NCBI GenBank assembly: GCA_029959085.1
Contig: JARWIR010000001.1
Span: 71,424,899 to 71,488,898, forward strand
DNA: 64,000 bases
Source of the DNA: Nemophila menziesii
Taxonomy: Eukaryota > Streptophyta > Magnoliopsida > Boraginales > Hydrophyllaceae
Direction of reading: 5' to 3'
How positions within the stretch are numbered: position 1 is the first letter of the stretch; each line of letters starts with the position of its first letter. Shown piece after piece: positions 44,030 to 56,647 of the stretch. Position numbers and translations under genes: made by a program. The notes under the pieces were generated by a model. That model saw nothing but the letters and a program-made list of their open reading frames with translations. It did not search any database and was not told where the DNA came from.

Positions 44030-44453
44030 TGACGCTGCCAGATAAAGGGATTAAAGAGAAGGTTAGTTATACCTACAAAATTCTAAACCTTAAGCCTCTC
44101 ATTCTTTCCCATAACTTACCAACTCCATTAAAGCAACAACAATCCTTCACATTACATCAAAACACTCCCCAATTACCATAAACTCAAATCCAACTCCTTC
44201 CCTATACAATTATACAAAAGATTCAACCACCAAAATCAAATCATAACACCTAGAGTACAAGAATCAAAAGCCAAAAATTCCAAATATTATTCAACAATTC
44301 TTGAACCCATACCAATAAAGCAAGAGTTCATCCTACCCATATAGAGAATCATCATCCACACACATTTCCTAACCAAAAGAACACTTTCTCAGCCCAAAAT
44401 CAAGGGGTGAAAAATTTAAGAGTGTTTAAAACTTTGAGTTAAGGACAATTGAG

Positions 44454-45283
44454 ATGATGAAAAGAATAGAAATATTATCAAATGTTAGGGAGATGAAGTA
44501 GAATTGAAGTAAGGTATTGGTTACTATTGAGAAAAAAACGGTTGAGGACGGTTCATGTTCTAGTACAAAGAAAAGGGTAAAACATGTCAAGAAAGTAGAG
44601 CAAAGTCGGTTGTGGTAAATTTAAAGAGCAAAAAGATTACAACTTTCAAGGAGAAGACACCACAACCTCTATAAATCGAGATTCCTTACGCGAGATGAAT
44701 GAAGCTTCATAAGCCTTGTTATCTTTCGCAAAAACACATCTACCAGACTTACCATTTTCTCATAAGAGGATATTTAAAAAAGAAGTTGAAGAAAGTGATT
44801 ACAAGAGATTTCTAGAGATAGGAGAGAGATTGGGTTGGACTACATTCATGATGAGACGTTCAAGTTTATGTATGGAGTTAGTTTATGAGTTCTATTTAGG
44901 CCTCTTTAGCCAAGATAGTGAAGGTCGTGTTCCAGTTAGAGGAAAGTTAGTTCCTTTTACAGTTGAAGAGATTAGACCCCACTTCCTAGTTAAAGAAATT
45001 GGTTGGACCATGTTGGTATCGAGAAGCGGTGGAGAATATCAAAACTTTTTATTGGAATCAACTTTTTGAGCATGTATTAGATGAAGAAAAAGTGCAATCA
45101 CAGAAGGGAGAAATAAAGGCACCTTGGCCATACAAATATCTCCAACCTGATATGAGAATTTGGCACTATTTCTCACACCAAAAGCCTCTGGAAACACGCA
45201 AAATTTAGATGTAAATAAAAGAAACACCATCTTTTCAATTGTGTTTTAAGAGGAGAAGAAGTAGATGTGGCACAGTTATTTTC
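44454..45283 (+). pseudogene. Element E env-position ORF, truncated
   Basis: Begins MMKRIEILSNVREMK after a degenerate PPT-like motif (44433-44445), then a stop. The domain is clear from 44716 (LPFSHKRIFKKEVEESDYKR, GERLGWTTFMMRRSS, YEFYLGLFSQDSEG, GKLVPFTVEEIRPHF). After a frameshift near 45000 it continues with FEHVLDEEKVQSQKGE and APWPYKYLQPD. The C-terminal third is missing because LINE sequence starts at about 45284. Confidence 0.75.
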
Positions 45284-45900
45284 TGGATTGTCGTGGAATA
45301 TGTTCTTTGTTGCTCTTATTGGGGTTGTGTTGCAAGAGAGAAAAAATGGTGTTTTTAATGACAGTACGATATCAAATGGTGTTACTTTGATAAGGAAAGC
45401 TAAGTATTTAGAGACTGAACATATCAGAGCATGGAGTTGCTATCCTAAAAGGGTCGAGGGTCGTATTAACTGTGTGGAACTTATATTCTAGTCCAAACAA
45501 AATTGAGGACTCAAGATCAACGCATACCGTAGTTTTATTCGCAAACGATGTTTAGGAGGGGTGGGCGGAGTACTTTGAGATAAAATTGGTAATTGCGTTA
45601 GACTATTTTCCTTGATATTGAGATACAATTCGCCAATATTTCCAGAGTTAGTCGCCCTTATAAGGGGTTATGTATGGTAAAGGAGTTTAGAGATTCAGAA
45701 GTATGGGCAGAAATGGATTCATAATAGGTTATAGAGGTGTTTTCATAGTTGGAGCATGAGAGTGGTCAGAGACGAGTTGGGTATAAGGTATACATGCAAT
45801 CATGTCTAGAAACAAGCCGTTTGAGATAAATAGTGTATATATATATATATGAATCGAACAAGAGTGCTACCTGGCTGGCTCTTACGATATTTCATCAGGC
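45284..45900 (+). pseudogene. LINE ORF2 3' fragment: RNase H domain
   Basis: Frame 45267-45491 reads LSWNMFFVALIGVVLQERKN and then W..P...GRI, typical of the end of plant LINE RT before its RNase H. In other frames CLGGVGGVL, DKIGNCVRL and FPELVALIRGYVW follow, the RNase H domain. A weak EQECYLAGS near 45860 may be its end. Heavily mutated and joined directly to element E. It is not part of the LINE at 54812. Confidence 0.45.
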
Positions 45901-48900
45901 CCTAGTATATTCAGGATCCATCAACCTTCCCCTAGTAGGGATATAATTTTTTTTCACTCGAGATATATATAGATGGAAAATACTGAGGATGATTTATAGT
46001 CTAAGTTTAACCATGTTCCATCATGGTCTTAGGACTTCCTTATGTATTAAAGAACAAATATTATACTATACATAAAATTGATTACATATTATGAAAATTT
46101 AGAAACTTAGTAATTTATAATATATTTCTTTTGAACAAAAAATAACAACAATTTTTATTTTCAATTCCAATTAGTGTATAACATAAATCATATATCTAAA
46201 AATTTATTTAAAAAGAAAATTCCTTGAAAATATAAATTAAAAAAATATTTATTTCTTAATATTGGACGGTCCAATATTTACATATTTGATTAATTAATTT
46301 TGTACGTTTAAAACATGGAGTGTGTGTATTAATATGATAGGTGTTGGTTCATCTAATATTGGATGGAAGAATTTTCCTAAATCATATAACTCAAAATTTA
46401 TTTAAAAAGAAAATTTATTGAAAAGATAAATTAAAAACATATTTATTTTTTAATTTAAAAAAAACGGGTAGTTTCTATAAAATGTTTTATCCTCAAAACC
46501 CTAACCACCGCTGCTTCAATATACTACATTACACACATTAAAGGCATTATTACTCTTCACACATCCACCTTATCTTCTTCTCTCTAGATTAATTTATTTT
46601 GTTTTCTATTTCACACCCATCTCCATTCCTCTATGGCACTCCTCTGTCACCTTTGAATAAAAATGCCTCAAAACTTCAACCAATATCTTTATGATTATCT
46701 ATTCACATATCAAGATCTATAGCCATTACATTTCAATGAATAGGTACATTTTATGCATTAGTACACTATGGATAGGTACGTTTTATTATTTCTAATAATT
46801 TTTTCGGTGTTATTTCAAGAAATAAAGATATATTCTTGTGGAGATATATTCTTGTGGACTTGTATAGTTGCAATATTAATAGTTTAACCTGTGTTAATTT
46901 GTCAATTGAATTTTTTGTTTTCTTGTGGCACATAAATTTTCAGATTACTTATATGCAATATTTTCCTTTGCTAGACATGAAGGGTTGTATTAATAATATT
47001 GGAAAAACAAGGGTTATGTTATGTAATCAGTTTCATACCTTTTTAGTCATATGTAAATGAAGTTCTTCTAATAATAAAAATTCATTATGCTCGTATAGAT
47101 TTTTAAGATGTTGAAAACTTGATAAGAATTATTGAACAAAATTATTAGATTCTATAAAATATTTACACAATCAATTAATTATCTTGTTTAGCGTACTAGA
47201 GATTAAGGTTGATATCAAGATTTCTTTTTTGTTTAACATTTGGGATTCCAAAAATCCTCAAGTCTTACATTAGTGTTGCGGTGCAATTGACATCACACAC
47301 ATCACAATGCAAGTTTCCTCGTATGAAGGAGGATATGAAATTTGGTGTGATCGCAAGAACAACAACACCATGATCTTTCAGGTGATAGTTGACCCGACCT
47401 GAGGGTTTTTAGTGTGGTGTCTGGATTTGAAGGACAGATGAACGAGGTCCTCCAGATCTCATACTTTTTCGAACTCTATGAGAAAGGGGAGAGATTAAAC
47501 GAGATGAAGATAAAGCTATCGAGAAAGAGAAACACTTACAAGAATACATTGTTTGTGATTATGCTTTTTCCTTAATTACCTTGGCTTGTTACACTTTTTC
47601 TTTGATGTTATGCAAAGGTATTTTGGTTTTGAATACATTGTCGGGGTTTATTTACTTTGACGAGAGTAATTATAGTTCTCCATTAACAAAGTGTATCTAA
47701 TTGCTACTTATAATCAATCGATATTAATTGTAATACATATGGTTTAAAATTATTTATAATCAATTGATCTTAATTGTAATACATGTTGTCTATCTATATG
47801 AACAAACAAAATGAATTTTCATTAAGAAATAATATAGAGAAATAAGTAATTTGATTGACAATATTATCCTTGGTTTGCTGCAGGGACAACTATGCAATAC
47901 CTTGAGAATATTGATGCACTGATTTATGTTGTTTTTATGCATGATATTAAAAATTAGATTATCTTAATTTAGGATGGAAAAAATCTAGACGCACGTACAA
48001 AACATAGAAAAACAAGACAAATTACGAGTTCCGGTAAAAAAATTCAAGTAGTCGGTTTGTATTATTGTCATAACTTTCTCATATATGATCGAAATTCGTA
48101 GATTCAAGGTTCTACAGAATACCAAAGATATTGTCTACAACTTTGATGTTTGGAGTTTTAAAATATAGATAAAATCAAGGCCTAAATTAGGTTAAAAGTT
48201 GCTAAATATGCAACATTGTAATTCTATTTTTTTTCTCGACTTTTCTTTAAATCTTCATGTATGTATTCAAATGGAACTACTTCTCCAAACTACCTATATC
48301 ATATATTAAAGCAAGTGCTTCTCTAGCTTCTATTCTTAGTGACCTATCATCCTTTTCCAGTAAAGTTAAGACTTAAGAGACTGACCTATAAAATTTATAA
48401 AATAACGTCCTTCAATCTCAAAAATAGAAGTCAGGACATGTAAATCTTGAACATATTAGTAAACTGTTCTGCTACCATTATCGTTAACAATAACACTCGT
48501 AACAATTAACCAAGCAGTCTATAAATTACGCAAGGAATCTTTCCAAAATATAATATAAATTTAAACGAAATATAAGTTAGTGCAATCAAGCGATAATTGA
48601 CAAAAAGTGGTTCAAAATAGTAAAAAACCAATATATTACAGACATGACACCTATGTCTTGTTCAATATTCACTAATAACTTAAACTTTGTACCCTCTCGA
48701 CTTTCATTTACCCATATCCTACTCAAATTTACTTCCCTTATCACAGACATTAGGAACACTAGAAGCTAGGACAAAGTGCTTCACGGGAGTATATTTTATT
48801 CTAAACTTATCGTCTCATATCTTTTAGACTATATTTTGTATCACACTCTATTAATTGTTTTTCTACACCTTCCAATGGATCGTTGAGTAATTTAATATCT

Positions 48901-49300
48901 CTGAATTCAATATCAGTTTCATCTATTTCAACAAATGCAAATAAAAATACGTGTTAGTCAAAGTTAACATTATATCATACTAACTGCAGTTTTAAACTTT
49001 TATCTTATTATTTTATAAATGTTACATATGAGATAAAATGTATAAAGAAAACAAATATATGTATTACTATATTATGTCCATGTTCAAAAACTAAAAAAAT
49101 ATTGAATAGTTATATTCTCACCATTTAGGCCATCAGTTATTGCAACTAGTAGAAACAAAAAGATACGACTCATATTATTAATACTTGAACCTATAAACAT
49201 TTCTAAGCAACAAAGTTCATTTTCAAGAATAAGAAAATATACAAAATTGTCTATTGTATAGAAAAAATTGTATATAAGTTGACATAAATAAATAAATAGT
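45901..49300. other. AT-rich stretch without recognisable genes
   Basis: I can support no gene here. Small structures seen: an imperfect duplication (about 46190-46262 and 46387-46458, sharing AAATTTATTTAAAAAGAAAA), an inverted repeat at 46258-46278, and a second duplication at about 47704-47735 and 47750-47785 (TTATAATCAAT..AT.TTAATTGTAATACAT). A short open stretch near 47311-47395 (SYEGGYEIWCDRKNNNT) is unassigned. Confidence 0.5.
46258..46278. repeat. Perfect 10-bp inverted repeat with one-base centre
   Basis: AATATTGGAC, a single G, then GTCCAATATT. Confidence 0.95.
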
Positions 49301-49722
49301 AAAATTTGTTTTTATTTATCTTTTATTTTGTCCGCCCAAAATTAGTTACTAATTTAATTTGAATTTGAAATTCAAAATAAATTGGAAGTTATTAATATGG
49401 GTTGGTTTTGTTTCAACTGGCCAAGCTGATGATCCTATCCACTACCTTTAAATCTTATCTTAACAAAAGTAGAAAAGAATAAGACTCTTATCAAGAGAAA
49501 CAAACTCTCAATCACTTTCACATTATTTTCTCTGTACTTCACATAAAACACACAACTTCAATATCTAAGAGGTTAGGTGGTGAACAAAAACTGTAAGAAG
49601 ATCTATGATCGAAACTATTTTCTTAATTTGAGTTCAGCTGCTCTTCAAGAAGAGGTAAACTCGATTGAGACCTCTTGCTATTTAATTTGATTCTCGTTAA
49701 ATACTATCATATGGTATCATAG
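49300..49722 (+). mobile_element. Probable Ty1/copia 5' LTR end and primer binding site
   Basis: TGGTATCATAG at 49712-49722 resembles the copia primer site TGGTATCAGAGC (initiator tRNA-Met) with a substitution. The preceding sequence ends ...CTATCA at 49709, a plausible LTR terminus. The LTR start is not identified, so the left coordinate is a guess. From 49723 to 51374 runs an AT-rich leader with no supportable ORF. Confidence 0.4.
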
Positions 49723-51374
49723 TATTGATATGAAATTTGAATTAATGGTATACATAGGATTATTTTTTTAATTCTTTGTTTGTAAGGAAAAAAATTGAAA
49801 GAAGAATTTATGTTGTTTTTTATTCAGTCGGAATGAAAAAGGCCATGGATAATTAATTTTTTTCTTCGCATGAGAGGCAAAATAATATGTATGCATGCAA
49901 ATTTTTTTTTCTCCCATTAATTTTCCTACATGATAATTGTTATCATATTAAAGATAAGATAAGCCAATATATGTGATTGGTATTGTGTGATGTAAAAGAA
50001 GCCTTGTCTGTGTTTTTTTATGTAAAATAATTGCTTCACTGCAATATTCCCGTGGCCTATTAAAGTTTGATCAGTTTTTTGTTCTGGCCGAGATAATTCT
50101 ATTAATTCATGACCTGTGTGAATGTAATTTGTCCATTTCATTTTTCTTAATCCACTTTAAGTAATGGATTTAAAAAATAAAATGTTTTTTTGTTTGCTGC
50201 AATTTGAATTTTGTTATTCAACAAGTGATTTTTTTAGTGAAAATTATTATAATTATATATACTACCTAAACCCATTTTTGATAAATAGAAATTCCTAAAA
50301 ATATATTGTAGTTTCGAAATATTTTTTCCTAATCAATTTTGGTGATTTTTTGATTGTTATTAATTTTTCTATATGTAGAAAAATTGTGTGGACAGGATCC
50401 TGAGGATCACGAGCATCAAGGCTCGACCTACTAAGAAAGTATAGATTTCTCCCCAAGAACTTAATAAATCATAATGGACCAAGGATTTATACACCAAAAG
50501 TTGTAAAGACACCAAGACAAAAACAATGTTTAGACAACAACATCGAAGAACTCCTCTATAAGAAGAGACCATCACAATTTATTGTAACATGTAGTAGTTT
50601 TGAACAAGTTAATTCAACATGTCTTTAATTTGGGTGATATCATATGTGAAGAACACAAGGTTTATGCTCTTTACTATACTTTTCCAAGAGAGATGCAAAG
50701 GCATCTTGAAATCTTATGGGAGGGTGAGTTTCCGGAGGACTATGTTCACCGAAGACAAGCTACATATGAGTGGGGCTAGTCTATGCTTTGATTGAATCTC
50801 ACTTGTGGAAACACTATAATAGTTGAACTAGATTGGACAAGTGCAACTGTGGGATGCATTCTCGAACTAATGATGTGGATAGATATTTTCCATTTAGACT
50901 CTATTAAGAAGTGAACTTTAAGCAGTCAATTCCTAAGTTAAGGTTTTTGGTGTGAAAGTCGTATGTTTGTTAGAATTTGCAATAGGTAGTTTGCTTAGTA
51001 GTTTATTTTTCGATGTTTTTAATCCTTGTTCATTAGCAATTGCATTATCGTTTTCTTTGATTCAATTATTTGCTTACATTATCTATGAATTCAACTTGTT
51101 TCTTTAATTAAAAAATTTTAGTTATTCTTTTTCATACATTTTTGCTCTATTCATGTTAGAGTAAGTGGGAGTTCTTGTAGAACTTAATTTTGCAATTTAT
51201 GAAATTGGTTGAATGATTAAGACAACAAAAATAAGGTGTTTCAAGATTGAGAATATAGTTAACTTTCTTTATCACCTGTTTTGTTATCTTTCTTATTCAT
51301 TCCATTTGCATTAGTAGCAATAAGTTATTAAATAAATGTATGTTACTAAATGAAATCTCTTACTTTATTAGCAA

Positions 51375-52450
51375 ATGACATCAAAAACCATCATTGTTGA
51401 TCTCAACAACGGAGAGAAAATTAATGGTGAGAACTATAGTATTTGGAAGCTTAATATACATTATGGTCTAGAAGAGCAAGATGTTCTTGATGCTATTAAC
51501 AATGTCATGGCTCAGCCCGAGGAAGCAACACATTTAAAAACATAAGGGACATGGATGCTCATGAAAAGTGGAAAAGGAAAGATTCTACTGAAAGAGGCAT
51601 CTTGATTGACTCCATGAAAGACGATCTTGTCTATAAATGTCAATGATACCCCACTGCTAACGAGATATTGAACGCTCTTAAAGAGAAGTACAAGGTTACG
51701 ATTGTGACTAAGTTGCGTCAATTAACCATTAAGTTCGACACTTATAAGAAGAAGCCTAATCAAATCATGCAACGACATCTCCGGAAGATGTCTAACATGA
51801 TAATGGAACTTAAGACTGCAGGTCATAACCTTACCGATGAACAAACATGTTCAAGCTGTGATCCAATATCTTCCAAGTAACTGAGAACATTTGAAGATAA
51901 ACTTGACTCACAATGACAATATCAAAAATTTGATGATGGTGCTCGTCATGTGACGTTGGAAGATGAGCGTCTGGATGCAATTAAGCCGCAGGATTAGACT
52001 TATGTTGCTAAGTCAATTTCCCACAGAGTTTCTGGAAATAAGACCAAGAACAATGGGAAGAAAAGTGGAAATGAGCATGTTTCCAAGAAGAATAAGAAGG
52101 GTGGTAACAATAAGGGAAAACGTTTCTGTAAGAAGAAAGACAAGAGTAATGCTATAATTGTTACAAGATGGGTCACTTCTCTCGCGAGTGCAGTGAGTCT
52201 AGAAAGGTAGCAATGTCATTTAATTCTTGTAATTTTACTTATGTTACCAGTATTTATTGCAAGCTGATTCTAATCCTTTGTGGACTGTGGATTCATGAGC
52301 GACTGACTATGTAACGAATGACCGAGAGGCATATGTAGAGTACCTTCAGATTCTAAAGGGAACGAGGTGGATATATGTAGGAGAAGACAACAAAGTTAAA
52401 TTCAAGGGAGTCGGCACTTGCAAGTTGAAATTCAAAGCATGATTGACATT
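51375..52450 (+). pseudogene. gag: Ty1/copia gag and protease start (decayed)
   Basis: ATG at 51375: MTSKTIIVDLNNGEKINGEN, YSIWKLNIHYGLEEQDVLDA, then a stop at ATHLKT. Other frames continue with HEKWKRKDSTERGILIDSM, LKEKYKVTIVTKLRQL and HLRKMSNMIMELKTAGHNL, the copia gag (UBN2) core. A CCHC knuckle CYNCYKMGHFSREC lies near 52149-52192. Then comes WTVDS-stop-ATDYV, the protease active site with Gly replaced by a stop. Homology ends near 52450; integrase, RT and RNase H are absent. Five or more disabling changes. Confidence 0.72.
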
Positions 52451-54797
52451 TCCTTGCACATTAACTTCAAATATTTCCATACTAAAAGCTATATGTACTT
52501 ATGATTTTAAACTTTGTGTTTTACATTAATCAATTCCTTTTTCATATCACTTTTTGTCATCTCACCTAACTATTGCAATCTTGAGGGACCATGAGTTGTT
52601 AGGAATACAAGCTTTAAAGAGAATATTATTAAGAGTACATGTAAAGAACCTGCATCATCCCCTACATACATTTATAATGATGATGTTTTTATTTATCGTA
52701 TTTTTGTTTTTTATCTTTTGGAAAATGTTCCATTTATATGAAATATATGGATGGAGTAAATTTCCTTTAACCCTTTAATGATTAAATTAGTACAAGTTTC
52801 ATCTTGTAGTAAATCTTAATCTTATGATTATTGAAGTGAATTTCATTCCTTGTTAACAAACCCCACTTTGAATTTGAAATGAATTTTTGTATCATGATAA
52901 CAATATAAATAACGGAAGAATCACGCATAGTTGTCTAAAAACTAAAAACTCACCTGATAAGGGTTCCTCAATTGATAAAAATAGTTAAATATGCATAAAC
53001 CGTAGGTATTCACGTGTTCGAATATCTGGAATTTCCACCAAGAAGAAACAAACATGTGGCTATCTGTTGCTCACGTCCTTTTAAATATAAGAATTACACT
53101 ATGAATCATGAGTACATGTTGTTGTAATAAATGATATGAAAGATACTATGTCATCCTTATTGATTTGCTAATAGTGCTTGAGAATAGTACTTCAAGAAGG
53201 CTGCGAAAAATCTAAAAAGTCATTTTGTATGGATGAAAGTATTTAGCTCAATATATGACTTATACCATCAATATACAACTCGCATATCATCCATTTGTTG
53301 ATTGATATTTAGCTACGACTGGTGTAAAAAGAATTATAAATGATCATTAAGTTTTTCACATGTTTTTATTCAATAGCATAATTAATTTCAACAAGCATGT
53401 TATTGATACTTTCAACTACAGTGAATTAACTACAGTATCTTAAGATATCCTATCAAATCAAGATTTTATCAGTCGTAAAATCAAATTGAGTCAATTCATT
53501 TGAGTAACTAATTATTTACGAATCTAAGAAATATAAACTAATTAATCAAATACTACTTTGCTAAAATTTTGAATTTAGACCAAAATTATTAATACTTCAC
53601 TATAAACGGTAAATATAAAAAAAATAACTATGAGATCCAGACCTTAGAGGAAATATATTATTTATAGTATTCAAATAAAAGACATATAAAATAAATCATC
53701 AATGGAGTAAATATTAAAGTTAGGTAAACGATCAAAATTCAATAAAACCTATGTAAATTTGATAAATTCTATATAATTACTATAATTTAATAACATACTA
53801 TGATCGTTTTGTTTTGATAAATTCCTTAATTTTAAAATTATAAACAAGAAGTTGTATACGTCTTTCAAGATAAACATATACCGTTTCTAGATAGATGAGA
53901 CTAGGATTTGCCTTTCATATTTTGATAAGAAGTTTAAAAAATCAATTTTTAAATTGAGAATGTGAAGAAAGAACCATCTTTCAACAGGAATAACATAAAA
54001 AAATTTATAAAACATCAGGCATTCCATTTAACTTTAGGTGGACAGTTTATGCCTAAATAGTATTAAGATTCATATCTAGTGCAAGCATACAATATTCAAG
54101 AACCTTGAGTGTATCACTTCACAACTTTGTTTTGACCAAAAAACCCTTCTTTCTGAACTATGATATTACCTTGTTGATCCATACATATATGCAACTATTC
54201 ATGTTAATTTGATATTAGATATGGACGTTGCACATTAAGGATCATGAATGAATATTGGTTAAACTTTGCCAGACATGTAATAAAGGGAATAACTACTTGA
54301 CTAATTGATTCTTATCACATTTAATGTTATCAAAGATATATCTCATCTTAACTATTTAAATATTCCAACATGAAAGAAGAATAAAGGTTTTATTATTGTA
54401 ATATGTTACTTTCACTTGTATACAAGAATTTAAAAAATAATTCCCCAAAGAAGAGAATTTGTCAAGTTGTATGTAGAGTTGAAAAAATTACATGTTTTAC
54501 TAAACTTTTAAAAATTTATCTGTTGAAATATTGTTTCATTTTTTATCCAAGGTGTATTTTTTTTAAATGACAATTTATTTTTTAATAATTAAATACTATA
54601 AAGTAATGAAGAAAATAATAAATTACCAAATAAACTACTTGTGATATTTAATTATTCTCTAGAATAAAAAATAGGGTGATTAATCTTTAGAAATAATGCA
54701 AAAAAGAGCCTTACAAAACTATGTTGTTTCCACGTCTCCCACATTTCTATATATATAACATTATAATCCATTGTATATACAAAACTCTATCTGCCAC
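52451..54797. other. AT-rich stretch without recognisable genes
   Basis: Nothing here that I can assign. Several short hydrophobic ORFs occur but none has a recognisable domain. A TATATATATAAC stretch near 54750, just before the LINE, could be a promoter remnant. Confidence 0.5.
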
Positions 54798-54811
54798 CAT
54801 CCATTACATAC
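54798..54811. repeat. Probable target-site duplication of the LINE (left copy)
   Basis: CATCCATTACATAC here and CATCCATCACATAC at 60817-60830, directly after the oligo-A tail: 14 bp with one mismatch. Confidence 0.55.
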
Positions 54812-55908
54812 AATTAGCACAAAACTCGTCGATGTCATGTTTACTTTCTCTCTCTAAAAACACCTCTTCTTCCTCACCTTGCTTTGTCAATGGCCATTAT
54901 ACAATAACTGTAATTTACAATACCTTAGCATGATCAAACTATGACTAAATTTCATCTTCACAATCAATTTTTTGATCCAGGACCTAAAACTAAACCCCTC
55001 CACCCAAAAACCAGATCTATTTTCCAAATTTCAATTACAAAGTTTTGTTTTAACCACATGCAACATGAAACCGGTACAGTTATTCCCTTTTCAAAGGTTA
55101 AGAGCTCCTCTAATGCTCTATTTGTTTTCTTCTACAACGTTTTTACACACATGCATCTTGAAAAATGGAACAAATACTTTTTTCTCTATTGTTCGCTCCT
55201 ATTTTAAGGCTGGACCAGTATCAGGCTTCTTTTCTGTTTCTTCACAACTTCGCGACATTTGTCTTACCTGTATTGCTTAAATTATATGATTAACTTTCTC
55301 TACTCTTTTTTTCCCTTTCATTTGGGATGTATTCAAGTTTATAAGTTGGGATCTTTTAGATATTGGATTATCAGTTACATCCACGAATATTACTACTTCT
55401 GTAAATCAATAAATTATGCTTTTCCTTTTGGCGGTGGCGATTTCAATGGTGCTGAAACACAAAAGAGATTTTTGTGTGATCTTCAAAAAATTTCTTTTCA
55501 TTTTTATTTCCTGTGTTCTTTGTTATTATCTCCTTTTGACTAAGGAACAGAGGACACCCGAGGAGTGTGGATTTATCTTAACTGCTGATATGGTTATATT
55601 GAGTAAAATATTCATTTATCTTGCTTTTTGTTGTTTGTTTACCGTGTGGAAAAGATTTTCACCTAGAAGTTTCAGAAATACCTTACATATGTCTTGGAAG
55701 CTCAACCTGATTAGATACATGGAACTCAAGGAATGCTTGCATTAGGCGGCTAACAAATCTGTAGAATTTTTATACTTCTCTGCATCAACTAATTTCGAAA
55801 TATACATTGATCACTTGGGTTTCTTTTTCTATTGTTTCAATCACGAGGTGAAAGATGAAATTAAAAAAATGATTTAGGATTTTGAACATATAGCAGAGAT
55901 CGCTAAAA

Positions 55909-56647
55909 TTGTTGATGGCTAAAATGAGTTGCACAGAGATTGTTGACCCAAATATTGGTGATACAAAGATAGTTGGCTTAAAAATTGCTGGTGCAAAGAT
56001 CGATGGCGCAGAAATTGGTAGAGGTTTATTCCGGTTCTTTCCTTCAATTAGGATGATTGAGGAATATTCAACTAGGAAAGTGTATTGGATTGTTGTTCAA
56101 GGTCTTGGGATCGAGTTTAATCCGAATCAATTATTGTAAAGGTGAACATTGTGAGGATCATTTTATGGACAAGATTAGAAATAATACCAGTTGTCTTAGT
56201 GACGCATGGGCTGCATCTTCGGGTACAAACTGTCAAGGTCAACTTGATGGTGCTTCTTGTGATGACTCTTTCTCTGACGAGGCTATAAGGATACAGGGTA
56301 TTTCCGTAAAACTATGTGTGAATGATTTTAATTTAAAGGATAAAAGAATAAGTGATATGCAAATGTTAGTGGTTGAGTTATACTCGAGTTTCTTTGAAGT
56401 TAGAGATCAATTCTTTTACAACCAGGAGAAGGAGGAGAACTACCATGTTGGTGATGCACAAGGAAATGAAAATTTGGTATTTTGCAAAGGTGGTGATTGT
56501 CAAGGACACCTTGATGGAGTTTCTAGCGAAGAATCATCTTTTTATGAGGCTGCGAGTACACAGGGGCTTCCCGTGATGGAAAGTGGACCTATTCTTGCTC
56601 AAGTGGATGACGGCCTATCCTTTAATAAAGCCGGGTTCAATGAATAG
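55909..56647 (+). pseudogene. LINE ORF1 remnant
   Basis: Two overlapping frames (55909-56139 and 56057-56647) with a frameshift between. The first contains the pentad repeat KIVG-LKIAG-AKIDG-AEIG. The second is acidic and contains an internal duplication: NCQGQLDGASCDDSFSDEA and DCQGHLDGVSSEESSFYEA about 89 residues later, each followed by QG[IL][SP]V. I cannot see the usual plant LINE ORF1 fold (DUF4283) or a CCHC knuckle. Its stop overlaps the ORF2 start by eight bases (ATGAATAG). Confidence 0.5.

Larger units (their letters stand above)
41003..45283 (+). mobile_element. Element E: internal part of a pol-deleted Athila-like element
   Basis: Starts mid-gag at CCTACATTACTCC (B: GCCTACATTACTCC), exactly where D inserted. 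It continues through gag, PR, integrase tail, array and the first part of the env-position ORF. It ends near 45283 (GATGTGGCACAGTT), where LINE sequence replaces it. Its LTRs are not in the window. It is the most decayed of the three pol-deleted copies. Confidence 0.8.

Noticed and set aside
47310..47400. Short open stretch SYEGGYEIWCDRKNNNT as a host exon
   Set aside because: Too short, no flanking exon or recognisable domain; left as unassigned.
52554..52778. 74-codon ORF with a hydrophobic segment
   Set aside because: Short, T-rich, no homologous context; chance ORF.
55416..55745. 109-codon ORF with hydrophobic stretches, considered as a membrane protein or LINE ORF1
   Set aside because: No family motif; hydrophobicity follows from T-rich DNA, and ORF1-like features lie further downstream.
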